From: RGIG995 sp045635765
GTDB lineage: Bacteria; Bacillota; Clostridia; Oscillospirales; UBA644
Direction of reading: 5' to 3'
DNA length: 39,093 nucleotides
Assembly (NCBI GenBank): GCA_045635765.1
Contig: JAZTWH010000076.1
Span: 1 to 39,093, forward strand
Below, one piece after another: positions 9,151-17,924 of this stretch. The notes below the pieces were generated by a model. The model worked only from the letters and a program-made list of their open reading frames with translations, had not been told where the DNA came from and searched no databases. The position numbers and the translations under genes were made by a program. Every line of letters starts with the position of its first letter. Within the stretch, counting starts at the first letter, position 1.

Positions 9151-9194
9151 AACAGAAAAACCACAAACGGGGAAAGAAAGAGACTTCTTTCCCC
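9151..9194 (-). terminator. Intrinsic terminator after valS
   Basis: Perfect 10-bp stem GGGGAAAGAA / TTCTTTCCCC (9169-9194) with a 6-nt loop, followed on the minus strand by a T-rich stretch. It starts 11 bp past the valS stop and ends the asp23-to-valS operon. Confidence 0.85.
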
Positions 9195-9204
9195 GGGGCT
9201 TGGA

Positions 9205-11835
9205 TCAAAGTTTGGAATAAACGTCTTCCACGTTGGCCAGCTGACGGGCAAGGCTTTCCCGTTTGGCCCGTTCGTCGTTAACAACCTTTTCGGGGGCCTT
9301 ATTGACGAAACCGGGGTTGTTCAGCTTCCCGTCGATGCGGGCAATGTCGGCAAGGAGTTTTTCCCGTTCCTTTTCCAAACGGGCCCGTTCCTTTTCCACA
9401 TCCACCAGTTCTCCCAAGGGGATAAACACCTTCGCATCGGAAGTGACGACGGTAGCGGCATTGACGTCGCCGGACAGAGGCTCCAAGGAAATGTCGGAGG
9501 CTGCGGCCAAGCGTTTCAGGTATTCGGTGCCGGACAGGTAAGTTTCGGGATGCTCGGTGACCAAATACAAGCGAGTTTTTCGGGAGAAGGGAACGCCCAT
9601 CTTCTGACGCAGTTGACGGACCTGTTTGATCAAATCCATCAGATACCCCATCTGCTCCGCTTCTGCGGGGAATTCCAGATCCGCAGAATAAGCGGGATAT
9701 TCCTGCATCATGAGGATTTCGCCCATGCCCTTGATATGAGGAACCGACCGATACAGCTCCTCGGTAATAAACGGCATAAAGGGATGGAGCAGTTCCAGGG
9801 TGCGGACCAAGACACAACCCAAGGTATTTTGTGCGGAGCATCGGGTTGTCTCGTCGGTATTTGTCTCGAAGAGGCGAGGCTTGATCAATTCAATATACCA
9901 GTCGCACAGATCGTCCCATACAAAATCGTACAGTTTTTGGGCGGCGATTCCCAATTCGAATTTCTCAAGATTTTCCCGGACGTCGGCGATGACGTGATTC
10001 AATTTATGGAGGATCCACTTATCCTCCGGCTGGAGTTGGGCAGGCAGTTCCACCTCGTCCTGAGTCAGATAGGTAAGGGCAAAGCGGGTGGCGTTCCATA
10101 ATTTATTTGCAAAATTCCGAGAGGCCTCAACGCCTTCGGTGCTGAAACGCATATCGTTTCCGGGAGCATTCCCCGTTACCAGGGTAAACCGCAAGGCATC
10201 GGCACCGTAATCCCGGATAATTTCCAGAGGATCAATGCCGTTGCCCAAGGATTTGGACATTTTACGTCCCTGAGCATCTCGGACAAGGCCGTGAATGAGA
10301 ACGTTTTGGAAGGGTGCTTTCCCGGTGTATTCCAAGCCGGAGAAGATCATGCGGGACACCCAGAAGGTAATAATATCGTAGCCGGTAACCAACGTCGAGG
10401 TGGGATAGAAATATCTGAGATCTTCCGTATCCTCCGGCCAACCGAGGGTAGAAAAGGGCCAAAGGGCCGACGAGAACCAAGTATCGAGGGTATCGGGGTC
10501 CTGATGCATGGGTTTTCCGCATTTGGGGCAAAGGGCTACAGGCTCGCGGGAAACGACCATTTCCCCGCAATCGGGATCGTCGCAGTAGTATGCAGGAATC
10601 CGATGTCCCCACCAAAGCTGACGGGAGATACACCAGTCCCGAATATTTTCCATCCAATGGAAATAGTTTTTCTCAAAACGCTCGGGAACAAACTTAATAT
10701 CTCCATTACGAACAGCGTCAATTGCAGGCTTTGCAAGGGTTTCCATAGCGACGAACCACTGTTTGGAAACCCGGGGCTCCACGGTCGTACCGCAACGGTA
10801 GCAGGTGCCGACGTTGTGGGCGTAATTTTCGATGCGGACCAGATAGCCCCCTTCTTCCAAATCGGCAACGATGGCTTTCCGTGCTTCGTAACGGTCCATT
10901 CCTGCATATTTGGGATAATCGGCGGTAATTTTCGCATCGTCGGTCATCACGTTGATGACCTCCAGACCGTGACGGGTGCCGACTTCAAAGTCGTTGGGGT
11001 CGTGGGCCGGGGTAATCTTAACCACGCCGGTGCCGAAATCCTGCTCCACGTAGTCATCGGCAATAATGGGAATACGACGACCCACCAGGGGCAAAATCAA
11101 ATATTTGCCGACCAAGGCCCGGTAGCGTTCATCCTTGGGATTGACTGCCACGGCCGTATCGCCCAGAAGGGTTTCGGGACGGGTGGTGGCCAGCTCCAGA
11201 TAGCCGGAGCCGTCTTCCAGAGGATAGCGAAGATGCCAAAAATGGCCTTGTTGCTCTTCAAATTCCACTTCAGCATCCGAAATCGAGGTCAAACAATGGG
11301 GACACCAGTTGATGATCCGTTCTCCCCGATAGATCAGTCCCTTTTCGTACAGATGCATAAAGACGTCCTGGACGGCCTTGTAGCAGCCTTCGTCCAAGGT
11401 AAAGCGTTCTCTGGTCCAGTCGCAGGAGGAGCCCAACTTCTTCAACTGTTCAATGATGCGGCCGCCGTAGGTTTCCTTCCAGGCCCAGGCCCGTTCCAAA
11501 AAGCCTTCTCTGCCGATGTCGTCCTTGGAAATGCCTTCTTTCCGCATTGCTTCAACGATTTTCGCTTCGGTGGCAATGGATGCGTGGTCCGTACCGGGCA
11601 GCCAAAGGGTGGCGTAGCCGCACATACGCTTATACCGAATCAGAATGTCCTGAAGGGTATTATCCAGGGCATGGCCCATATGCAGCTGACCCGTAATATT
11701 CGGTGGCGGAATAACGATGGTATAGGGGTCCTTTTCGGAATCGACCTCAGCCTGAAAGCATCCGCTGTCGTTCCACATTTTGTAGATCTTATCCTCGATC
11801 AACGCGGGATCGTAATTTTTTTCCAGATTTTGCAT
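9205..11835 (-). CDS. valS: Valyl-tRNA synthetase
   Basis: Class I aminoacyl-tRNA synthetase charging tRNA-Val, 876 aa, full length for Firmicutes. The HIGH-type motif is HMGH at residues 52-55, and the KMSKS motif is exact at residues 525-529. The editing (CP1) domain lies between, including TTRPETLLGDTAVAVNP. A C-terminal coiled-coil tail (VDVEKERARLEKEREKLLAD onward) is typical of ValRS. The ATG at 11835 follows AGAAAGGA about ten bases upstream. It is the last gene of its operon, 43 bp after recN, ending at a strong terminator. No T-box leader is seen in that 43-bp gap. Confidence 0.98.
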   Translation of the reverse strand: MQNLEKNYDPALIEDKIYKMWNDSGCFQAEVDSEKDPYTIVIPPPNITGQLHMGHALDNTLQDILIRYKRMCGYATLWLPGTDHASIATEAKIVEAMRKEGISKDDIGREGFLERAWAWKETYGGRIIEQLKKLGSSCDWTRERFTLDEGCYKAVQDVFMHLYEKGLIYRGERIINWCPHCLTSISDAEVEFEEQQGHFWHLRYPLEDGSGYLELATTRPETLLGDTAVAVNPKDERYRALVGKYLILPLVGRRIPIIADDYVEQDFGTGVVKITPAHDPNDFEVGTRHGLEVINVMTDDAKITADYPKYAGMDRYEARKAIVADLEEGGYLVRIENYAHNVGTCYRCGTTVEPRVSKQWFVAMETLAKPAIDAVRNGDIKFVPERFEKNYFHWMENIRDWCISRQLWWGHRIPAYYCDDPDCGEMVVSREPVALCPKCGKPMHQDPDTLDTWFSSALWPFSTLGWPEDTEDLRYFYPTSTLVTGYDIITFWVSRMIFSGLEYTGKAPFQNVLIHGLVRDAQGRKMSKSLGNGIDPLEIIRDYGADALRFTLVTGNAPGNDMRFSTEGVEASRNFANKLWNATRFALTYLTQDEVELPAQLQPEDKWILHKLNHVIADVRENLEKFELGIAAQKLYDFVWDDLCDWYIELIKPRLFETNTDETTRCSAQNTLGCVLVRTLELLHPFMPFITEELYRSVPHIKGMGEILMMQEYPAYSADLEFPAEAEQMGYLMDLIKQVRQLRQKMGVPFSRKTRLYLVTEHPETYLSGTEYLKRLAAASDISLEPLSGDVNAATVVTSDAKVFIPLGELVDVEKERARLEKEREKLLADIARIDGKLNNPGFVNKAPEKVVNDERAKRESLARQLANVEDVYSKL

Positions 11836-11878
11836 GGGAGAAAAATCCTTTCTTGTGATCTGTATATTCAGTCATTGA

Positions 11879-13546
11879 TTACTCATTTGATTGGGAGCCG
11901 ATACGGAGGAGGTCTTCGGCGGCGGCCAGGGTCGCGTCCGTGGGAGAAATCCCGCCGATGATCCGGGCAAGCTCACCGATGCGTCCCGATCGGTCCAACA
12001 GGTCCACCGTGGTATAGGTACGGTTGTCTGCGGTGGACTTTGAAATCAGGAAATGCTCGTGGGCATAGGCGGCAATTTGTGCCAAGTGAGTGACGACCAC
12101 CACCTGTTTACCCTTGGAGATCTCCTTCAGCTTCATAGCGATCTTTTCGGCTGCTTTTCCGCTGACCCCGGTGTCGATCTCATCAAAAATCAGAGTATCG
12201 GCATCCTCGTCCAAAGACAGGCAGGTCTTCATACTCAGCATAATGCGGGACAATTCCCCGCCGGATGCGATCTTGGAGAGGGGACGAAGATCTTCTCCGA
12301 GATTTGCGGAAAGAAGAAATTCGACAATATCCGCACCCTTGGGAGTAAAGGTCCCCGCGGGCTCAATTTTTACGCAAAATCCCGTATTTGGCATATCAAG
12401 AAATGCCAATTGGGATGCTAAAAGCTGCTCCAATAATTGCCCGGCAATCTTTCTGGACTCCGTCAACTCCAGGGCAGTGGATTTTAAGATACCGTAAAGC
12501 CGTTCCTTTTCCCCGTTCAATTCTTCCATTCGTTCTGCGGAAGTATTGATGGCGTCCAACTCGTTTCGGGCGTTGTCCCGGAAGGCAAGGATCTCGTGCA
12601 CCGAGGATCCGTACTTCCGTTTCAATCGGTAAATGAGGTCTAACCGTTCCTCAACCTCGTTCAGCTCCGACGGGTCGAAGGATTGGCTTTCCATAAAATC
12701 CCGAAGATCCGAGGACAAATCGTCCAGCTGGTCGGAGAGAGAGACCAGGCGTTGGGAGAGATCGGACAAAACGGGGTCAAGAGATGCAACATTTTCCAAA
12801 TCGGAGGAGGCTTGTCTGAGTTTGTCTCGGGCGTTATTTTCTTCAGAGCAAAGACCGTAAGCGGAAACAATGGAATCCTTAATTTTCTCCCCGTGGGAGA
12901 GAACGGTTCGCCGCCGGGTCAGTTCTTCCTCTTCCCCGGGCTTTAGACCGGCGGAATCAATTTCGCTAACTTGATAGGTTAATAGGTCAATTTTTTGCAT
13001 ACGGTCCTGCTCATCCAGCCCCAGCTCCGAAATTCGGTTCAAGACCTGCTTTAATTCCGAAAAAACGGTTTCGTACCGACTGCGGATGTCTTGGTTTTTC
13101 GCAAAAGCATCCAAATAGCGGACGTGGGTGGAGGGATCCAACAAGGCTCGGTTATCATGCTGACCGTGAATATTTACGAGTCTTGCGGAAAAATCGCGGA
13201 GAATGGACACGGTAGCCGGGCGGCCGTTAATCCGAACGGAAGATCGGCCGTCTGCGGTCAGGTCCCGATGAATCAGGACCTCTCCCTCTGTATCAAATCC
13301 CAGATGACAGAGAAGTTGCACAGTCTCTTCCGAAAGGCCGGTAAAAAGCCCGGATACAGTAGCTTTTGCACAGCCGGAACGAACGATGTCCTTGCTGACC
13401 CGTTCCCCCAGCAAAAGATTCAGGGAATGGATCAAGACCGACTTGCCGGCTCCCGTCTCCCCGGTCAGAACCGAAAAGCCGGACCGTAAGTCCAGGTCAG
13501 CAGATTCGATTACGGCAAGATTTTCAATATGAAGATGTTCGAGCAA
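11879..13546 (-). CDS. recN: DNA repair protein RecN
   Basis: SMC-like ATPase for double-strand-break repair, 555 aa. Walker A is GETGAGKS (residues 29-36). The C-terminal ABC signature is ASGGELSRIMLSMK, followed by Walker B TLIFDEIDTGVSG. The centre (about residues 160-360) is long, charged and helical, as expected for the coiled-coil arms. It is 11 bp downstream of argR, the usual argR-recN pairing in Clostridia and Bacilli. In those groups spoIVB and spo0A often follow recN, but here valS follows. Confidence 0.97.
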   Translation of the reverse strand: MLEHLHIENLAVIESADLDLRSGFSVLTGETGAGKSVLIHSLNLLLGERVSKDIVRSGCAKATVSGLFTGLSEETVQLLCHLGFDTEGEVLIHRDLTADGRSSVRINGRPATVSILRDFSARLVNIHGQHDNRALLDPSTHVRYLDAFAKNQDIRSRYETVFSELKQVLNRISELGLDEQDRMQKIDLLTYQVSEIDSAGLKPGEEEELTRRRTVLSHGEKIKDSIVSAYGLCSEENNARDKLRQASSDLENVASLDPVLSDLSQRLVSLSDQLDDLSSDLRDFMESQSFDPSELNEVEERLDLIYRLKRKYGSSVHEILAFRDNARNELDAINTSAERMEELNGEKERLYGILKSTALELTESRKIAGQLLEQLLASQLAFLDMPNTGFCVKIEPAGTFTPKGADIVEFLLSANLGEDLRPLSKIASGGELSRIMLSMKTCLSLDEDADTLIFDEIDTGVSGKAAEKIAMKLKEISKGKQVVVVTHLAQIAAYAHEHFLISKSTADNRTYTTVDLLDRSGRIGELARIIGGISPTDATLAAAEDLLRIGSQSNE

Positions 13547-13557
13547 ACTGCATCACC

Positions 13558-14028
13558 TCAGGCCTGCTTAATGATCTGCCGGAATTCGTTTTGGAGAGTC
13601 ACGGCGGCGTCCAGGGATTCCGCGGCCAAAAAGATCGTATCGTCGCCGGCAATGGAGCCGATGATTTCCGGGTGATCCACGCCGTCAATCACCGCGGCAA
13701 CAGCCTGAGCCATTCCGGAATGACAACGGATAACGACGATTTGCTGGGCCGTACGGACGTCAACGACTCCGTCTCGGACCAAGGTGGAAAACCGATCCTT
13801 GCGGTCGGGAATATCCGCGGCAATCTGATCGGAGGCCACGTACTTGTAGCGTTTTTGCATCCCCGCCGTTTTGACCAGATTCAGGTCCTTGATGTCTCTG
13901 GACACCGTGGCCTGGGTAACCTTGAAGCCGAGATTTTGCAGGTAAAGCGTAATTTCCTCCTGGGTTTCCACCTCGGCAGAAGAAATCAGCTTCAGGATTT
14001 GCGCCTGGCGTTTCTCTTTGACTTTCAT
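13558..14028 (-). CDS. argR: Arginine repressor ArgR
   Basis: Arginine-responsive regulator of arginine metabolism genes, 156 aa. The N-terminal winged helix contains SSAEVETQEEITLYLQNLGF and TQATVSRDIKDLNLVK, the DNA-binding signature. The C-terminal oligomerisation/arginine-binding part shows GVDHPEIIGSIAGDDTIFLA, with the paired aspartates used for arginine contact in the family. No arginine genes are in the window. Its place between nadK and recN is the conserved clostridial context, so it is the genomic ArgR rather than a mobile paralogue. Confidence 0.95.
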   Translation of the reverse strand: MKVKEKRQAQILKLISSAEVETQEEITLYLQNLGFKVTQATVSRDIKDLNLVKTAGMQKRYKYVASDQIAADIPDRKDRFSTLVRDGVVDVRTAQQIVVIRCHSGMAQAVAAVIDGVDHPEIIGSIAGDDTIFLAAESLDAAVTLQNEFRQIIKQA

Positions 14029-14042
14029 GTGTTTTATCTCTC

Positions 14043-14891
14043 CTATTTATTATGATTCAGTTTTGCAGAAAGGACCGTCCCGAAGGGCACGTGAGAAAAG
14101 CGGATCAACCGGGTAATCTGCGGGGAAACGGAGATTTGGATTTCATCGCCCGTGCGTAATAAGTAGTTTTGTTCCCCGTCAAAGGTTAAGTAGGCCTCCC
14201 CCTTCTTTTGAGATATCACCCGAAGGGACAGTTGGGCGTCGGCGGAAAAGACCGTGGGCCGTGCCGTCAGGGAATGTGCACAGACGGGGGTTGCGACAAT
14301 GGCCTTCAAGAGGGGGTCCACGATGGGACCGCCGGCAGAAAGGGAATATGCGGTGGAACCGGTGGGGGTAGAAAAAATCATACCGTCCGCATTGTACGTT
14401 GCAAAGACCTTTCCCCGTTCCGACAGTTCAAAGGACACGATGTGGGGAAGCTGGCCGTAGGAAACGACGGCATCGTTCAAGCAATCGGAACAGCAGACCT
14501 CCCGGCCGTCGCGTATCACCCGGGCCGTGAGCATCATTCGCTCTTCCGTGGTATACTCTCCGGTAAACAGGCGTTTCAACTGGGCGGGACTCTCGCCGTT
14601 CAACTCGGCCATATAACCGAGATTTCCGCAATTGATCCCAAGGATGGGGAGTTTTCGGAGGGCGGCCTGGTGAGAAAAGCGAAGAATGGTGCCGTCCCCG
14701 CCAAAAATGACGGCGATATCTGCCCATTCCGCCCCTTCCGACGGAGAAAGGCAAGGAATATCGCAGACCGCTTCCGTAGAGCGTAATTGGGCCCCAAAGG
14801 ATTTCAGACAGTCGGCTACGGCGGTGGTAACCGTCATTCCCACGTCCCGCATGGGATTGGGAACCAAAAGAATATTCAGCGACTGATTCAA
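14043..14891 (-). CDS. nadK: NAD kinase
   Basis: Makes NADP from NAD and ATP or polyphosphate, 282 aa. The key FGGDGTILR motif is at about residues 63-71, followed by GINCGNLGYMAEL, the ND motif (CLNDAVV) and the glycine-rich STPTGSTAYSLSAGGPIVDP segment that binds NAD. It sits 15 bp after tlyA and 14 bp before argR, the conserved tlyA-nadK-argR-recN order. Confidence 0.96.
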   Translation of the reverse strand: MNQSLNILLVPNPMRDVGMTVTTAVADCLKSFGAQLRSTEAVCDIPCLSPSEGAEWADIAVIFGGDGTILRFSHQAALRKLPILGINCGNLGYMAELNGESPAQLKRLFTGEYTTEERMMLTARVIRDGREVCCSDCLNDAVVSYGQLPHIVSFELSERGKVFATYNADGMIFSTPTGSTAYSLSAGGPIVDPLLKAIVATPVCAHSLTARPTVFSADAQLSLRVISQKKGEAYLTFDGEQNYLLRTGDEIQISVSPQITRLIRFSHVPFGTVLSAKLNHNK

Positions 14892-14906
14892 ATTATCACC
14901 TCAGCA

Positions 14907-15668
14907 TTACAATGACATATGGGCGGTCCGAACCACGGAAGAAACGTCAACCGGCTGGCTGAACCCGTCAAAACGAAGATGTAAAAGATATTCGATATTC
15001 CCCTCGGTGCCCTTAACGGGAGAAAAATTCAAGCCATGCACCGAATATCCGAGGGACGTAGCATAATCGATCACGGAACGCAACACTTCCCGATGGATTT
15101 TGGGATCGCGGATTACACTTTTTCTGTGTCTCACTTCAAATTGGGGCTTGACCAAGGCAACCAGGTCTGCAGAATCGGAGAATGGCACGAGATGGGTTAA
15201 AACCTTTTCCAGGGAAAGAAAGGAGACGTCGATACAGATAAAATCGGGAGTTCCGGTATAATGAAGGGACAGATCCTTCACGTGAATTCCCTCCAAGTTA
15301 TGGACCCGGGGGTCGGACCGAAGGGAGGGGGCAAGTTGGTCGTGTCCCACGTCCACGGAAAAAACGGTTTTTGCACCCCTTTGCAGGGAACAGTCGGTAA
15401 ATCCGCCGGTGGATGCCCCAATATCCAAAACGGTCTTCCCTGCTAAAGAAATTCCGAAACATTCCAAAGCTTTTTCCAGCTTATATCCGCCTCTGCCCAC
15501 GTATTTCAAGGTGGCAATCAGTGTCACCGCATCCGATTCGGAGAGGCTTGTACTGTTTTTTTGACAAACCCTTCCGTTCAAAAGAACGGAGCCGGAACGA
15601 ATCAATTCCTGTGCCCGCTCTCTGCTCTCCGCAAGGCCGGATTGGACCAAATAAACGTCAAGTCTCAC
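14907..15668 (-). CDS. tlyA: TlyA family 2'-O-methyltransferase
   Basis: S4-domain plus FtsJ-type SAM methyltransferase. Characterised TlyA proteins 2'-O-methylate rRNA; the haemolysin name is historical. It is 253 aa. The N-terminal S4 RNA-binding domain is residues 1-60 (MRLDVYLVQSGLAESRERAQ). The SAM site is VLDIGASTGGFTDC. The K-D-K-E tetrad can be placed as the lysine in YKLEKAL, the aspartate in CIDVSFLSL, the lysine in ALVKPQFE and the glutamate in KGTEGNIEYLL. Its start overlaps the ispA end by 11 bp. Many Clostridia have dxs between ispA and tlyA; here it is absent. Confidence 0.93.
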   Translation of the reverse strand: MRLDVYLVQSGLAESRERAQELIRSGSVLLNGRVCQKNSTSLSESDAVTLIATLKYVGRGGYKLEKALECFGISLAGKTVLDIGASTGGFTDCSLQRGAKTVFSVDVGHDQLAPSLRSDPRVHNLEGIHVKDLSLHYTGTPDFICIDVSFLSLEKVLTHLVPFSDSADLVALVKPQFEVRHRKSVIRDPKIHREVLRSVIDYATSLGYSVHGLNFSPVKGTEGNIEYLLHLRFDGFSQPVDVSSVVRTAHMSL

Positions 15669-16542
15669 GGCCGCACATCCAGAATGTCAAGTCCTTCAAA
15701 AACGAAGGGGCCGAAAAACTCTCAAGAACGGAAATGGCCTGTTCCGTAAGGGATTCCACTTCTCTTTGAGCACCGTCCATTCCGAGAATGTCCACGAACG
15801 TGACCTTGTTTTCTCCAAAATCCTTTCCGGGGGTCTTTCCCAGGACTTCCTTGGTGCTGATCACGTCAAGAATGTCGTCCCGAATTTGAAAGGCTTGTCC
15901 CACGGCACGTCCGTAGGCATCGGCGGCGGCCCGGGCATCTTCCCCGGCGTCTGCGGCAATGCAACCGAGGACGCAGGAGGCGGAAAGCATGGAGGCAGTC
16001 TTCAAGTCATTGACCCGTTCCAAATAGGTGCGGTCGATGGCAGCGTTGGAATTTTTCATATCCAGGACTTGTCCGGTCAAAATTCCGTTGAGACCGGATG
16101 CGGAACAAAGGGTTCGGAGGGATTGGAGTATTTGGCCGTCGGAAAGTCCGTATTTGGGGCCGTAGTTCAGCACCGTCTCTAAGGCCTGATCGTAGAGTCC
16201 ACTTCCCGCAAGGAGTGCAACGTATTCCCCGTAAACCACGTGATTGGTGGGGCGTCCCCGACGCAAAGTGTCGTTATCCATACAAGGAAGATCGTCGTGG
16301 ATGAGGGAATAGGTGTGAATCATTTCCACCGCCGCCGCTGCCGGCAACGCGGAACGCAGGTCTCCCCCGCAAAGCTCGCACCAGGCAAGGGTAAGAACGG
16401 GACGAATTCGCTTTCCGCCGGCAAGAAGGCTGTACCGCATGGAATCCACCAAAAGCTGATCCTTCTGTTCGGGAAGAAACACCGAAAGGGAATCTTCCAC
16501 GGCCGCTCGGTAGTTCAGATAGCGTTCATCGAAGGTCTTCAT
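15658..16542 (-). CDS. ispA: Polyprenyl (farnesyl/geranylgeranyl) diphosphate synthase
   Basis: Trans-prenyltransferase that condenses IPP with allylic diphosphates, 294 aa. The first aspartate-rich motif is DDLPCMDND (in LIHDDLPCMDND), the second is QIRDDILDV, and GGKRIRP and LAWCELCGG match the family start. The product chain length cannot be fixed from sequence; this size and operon place usually mean farnesyl diphosphate synthase. It overlaps xseB upstream by 17 bp and tlyA downstream by 11 bp. It uses IPP and DMAPP supplied by the IspH half of the fused gene in the neighbouring operon. Confidence 0.94.
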   Translation of the reverse strand: MKTFDERYLNYRAAVEDSLSVFLPEQKDQLLVDSMRYSLLAGGKRIRPVLTLAWCELCGGDLRSALPAAAAVEMIHTYSLIHDDLPCMDNDTLRRGRPTNHVVYGEYVALLAGSGLYDQALETVLNYGPKYGLSDGQILQSLRTLCSASGLNGILTGQVLDMKNSNAAIDRTYLERVNDLKTASMLSASCVLGCIAADAGEDARAAADAYGRAVGQAFQIRDDILDVISTKEVLGKTPGKDFGENKVTFVDILGMDGAQREVESLTEQAISVLESFSAPSFLKDLTFWMCGRET

Positions 16543-16759
16543 CGGTCAGGGGGACCTCCTCTCCATTGCGGACCAAGGTAACTTCTCCCCGGAATTTCTC
16601 CAGAATTTTGGAGCATTTTTCCGAGAGGGTCAGAGCTTCCTTGTAAATTCGCATCGTCTCATCCAAGGGAAGCTCTCCCGATTCCAGGGAAGCGACGATC
16701 TCCTCCAGTCGGGAGATCATTTCTTCATAGCTTGCAGTTTTTTTTGTATTCTGTGACAC
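16526..16759 (-). CDS. xseB: Exodeoxyribonuclease VII small subunit
   Basis: Small subunit of the single-strand-specific exonuclease ExoVII, 77 aa, normal for the family. The helical signature SYEEMISRLEEIVASLESGE, then LPLDETMRIYKEALTLSEKC, is clear. It overlaps xseA (35 bp) and ispA (17 bp), which fits tight translational coupling. Confidence 0.95.
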   Translation of the reverse strand: MSQNTKKTASYEEMISRLEEIVASLESGELPLDETMRIYKEALTLSEKCSKILEKFRGEVTLVRNGEEVPLTDEDLR

Positions 16760-17924
16760 AGCCGATCACTCCATCATGAAAATATAAATCGAGGCGGTCT
16801 CCCACGGAAATTCCTTCGGCGGACCGTACAAGTTGTCCATCCTTTTCCGCAAGAGCATACCCTCGGGATAGCACACAGAGAGGATTCAGGGCCGACAGGC
16901 GGCCGGCAAGGGAAGAAAAATTGGCCGAAGCCCGTTCCACCTGTTTCTGCCCCGCGAATTTAAGGCGAAAATCGAGATAATCCAATCGCTGCCCTTGATT
17001 CTGCAGAATGTGAGACGGATCGATGCGGGACGCAAGGTTTCCCAAGGTCTGCTCCTCCAGCCGGAGCCGTCCCAAAACAAGGGATTCCAAAGAACGCTTT
17101 CCTCGGCGAAGGCGTTCGGCAAGGGCGGGAGCTTGTCCAACTGCGACTTCTGCGGCCACAGAAGGGGTTGCAGCCCGGAAATCGGCAACGAAATCCAGAA
17201 TCGTAACGTCCGTTTCATGGCCGATGGCACTGATGACAGGCAACGGATATTCGGCAACGAACCGGGCCAGGGATTCATCGTTAAACACCGCAAGATCTTC
17301 ATAGGATCCGCCGCCCCGGGCAATGATGACCAAGTCCGTGTTGGGGCGGGTGCAAAAATAGCGCAAGCCCTCCGCAACGGAACGGGGAGAATCCGTCCCC
17401 TGCATCTGGCACGGATAAACACAAAGCTCAACCGACGGGGCAAGGCGAGAAAAGACGCTGAGAATATCACGAATCGCGGCCCCGGTCACGGAAGTACAGA
17501 TCCCAACCGATTGGGGATACGCAGGAAGGGGTTTCTTATGATCAAACAGTCCCTCTTCTTCCAACGTTCCTTTGATGCGAAGAAAATCCAGGTACAAACT
17601 CCCTAATCCGTCGGGAAGCATTTCTTCCGTATAAAACTGGTATTGGCCGTCCCGTTCGTACAAAGAAACCTTTCCTCGCAACAAAACCTGCATCCCGTCC
17701 TTGGGGACGAAGGTCAGATTCGACGCCTGCCATTTGAACATGACCGCTTTCAATGCAGAATCTCTGTCCTTGACGGAAAAGTAACAATGCCCGCTTTTGG
17801 AATTTCGGACGAAATTGGAAAGTTCTCCCCGGAGCCAAACCGATTTCAGATTCCGGTCCCCCTCCAAAAGAGACTTCACGTAAAGATTCAGTTGTGATAC
17901 GGAGAGGGCCATCAGAGGCTTCAT
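16725..17924 (-). CDS. xseA: Exodeoxyribonuclease VII large subunit
   Basis: Catalytic subunit of ExoVII, 399 aa from the ATG at 17924. That start is preferred because AAGGAG lies seven bases upstream and the OB-fold domain begins there (SVSQLNLYVKSLLEGD, VWLRGELSNF). The open frame runs 58 codons further upstream but only overlaps the TsaD-like gene. The catalytic domain shows SVTGAAIRDIL, IARGGGSYEDL and IGHETDVTILDFVAD, with the family-conserved glycine-rich motif and histidine. A helical C-terminal region ends in the LSRGYAL motif. The start shares one base with the TsaD-like stop (TGATG). Confidence 0.96.
   Translation of the reverse strand: MKPLMALSVSQLNLYVKSLLEGDRNLKSVWLRGELSNFVRNSKSGHCYFSVKDRDSALKAVMFKWQASNLTFVPKDGMQVLLRGKVSLYERDGQYQFYTEEMLPDGLGSLYLDFLRIKGTLEEEGLFDHKKPLPAYPQSVGICTSVTGAAIRDILSVFSRLAPSVELCVYPCQMQGTDSPRSVAEGLRYFCTRPNTDLVIIARGGGSYEDLAVFNDESLARFVAEYPLPVISAIGHETDVTILDFVADFRAATPSVAAEVAVGQAPALAERLRRGKRSLESLVLGRLRLEEQTLGNLASRIDPSHILQNQGQRLDYLDFRLKFAGQKQVERASANFSSLAGRLSALNPLCVLSRGYALAEKDGQLVRSAEGISVGDRLDLYFHDGVIGCVTEYKKNCKL

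Noticed and set aside
11836..11878. T-box leader before valS
   Set aside because: Only 43 bp separates recN and valS, far too short, and no specifier or T-box sequence is seen.
10291..11961. Plus-strand open frame of 556 codons opposite valS
   Set aside because: It lies almost fully antisense to a full-length, motif-complete valS and has no family features; it reflects rarity of TTA, CTA and TCA codons in valS.
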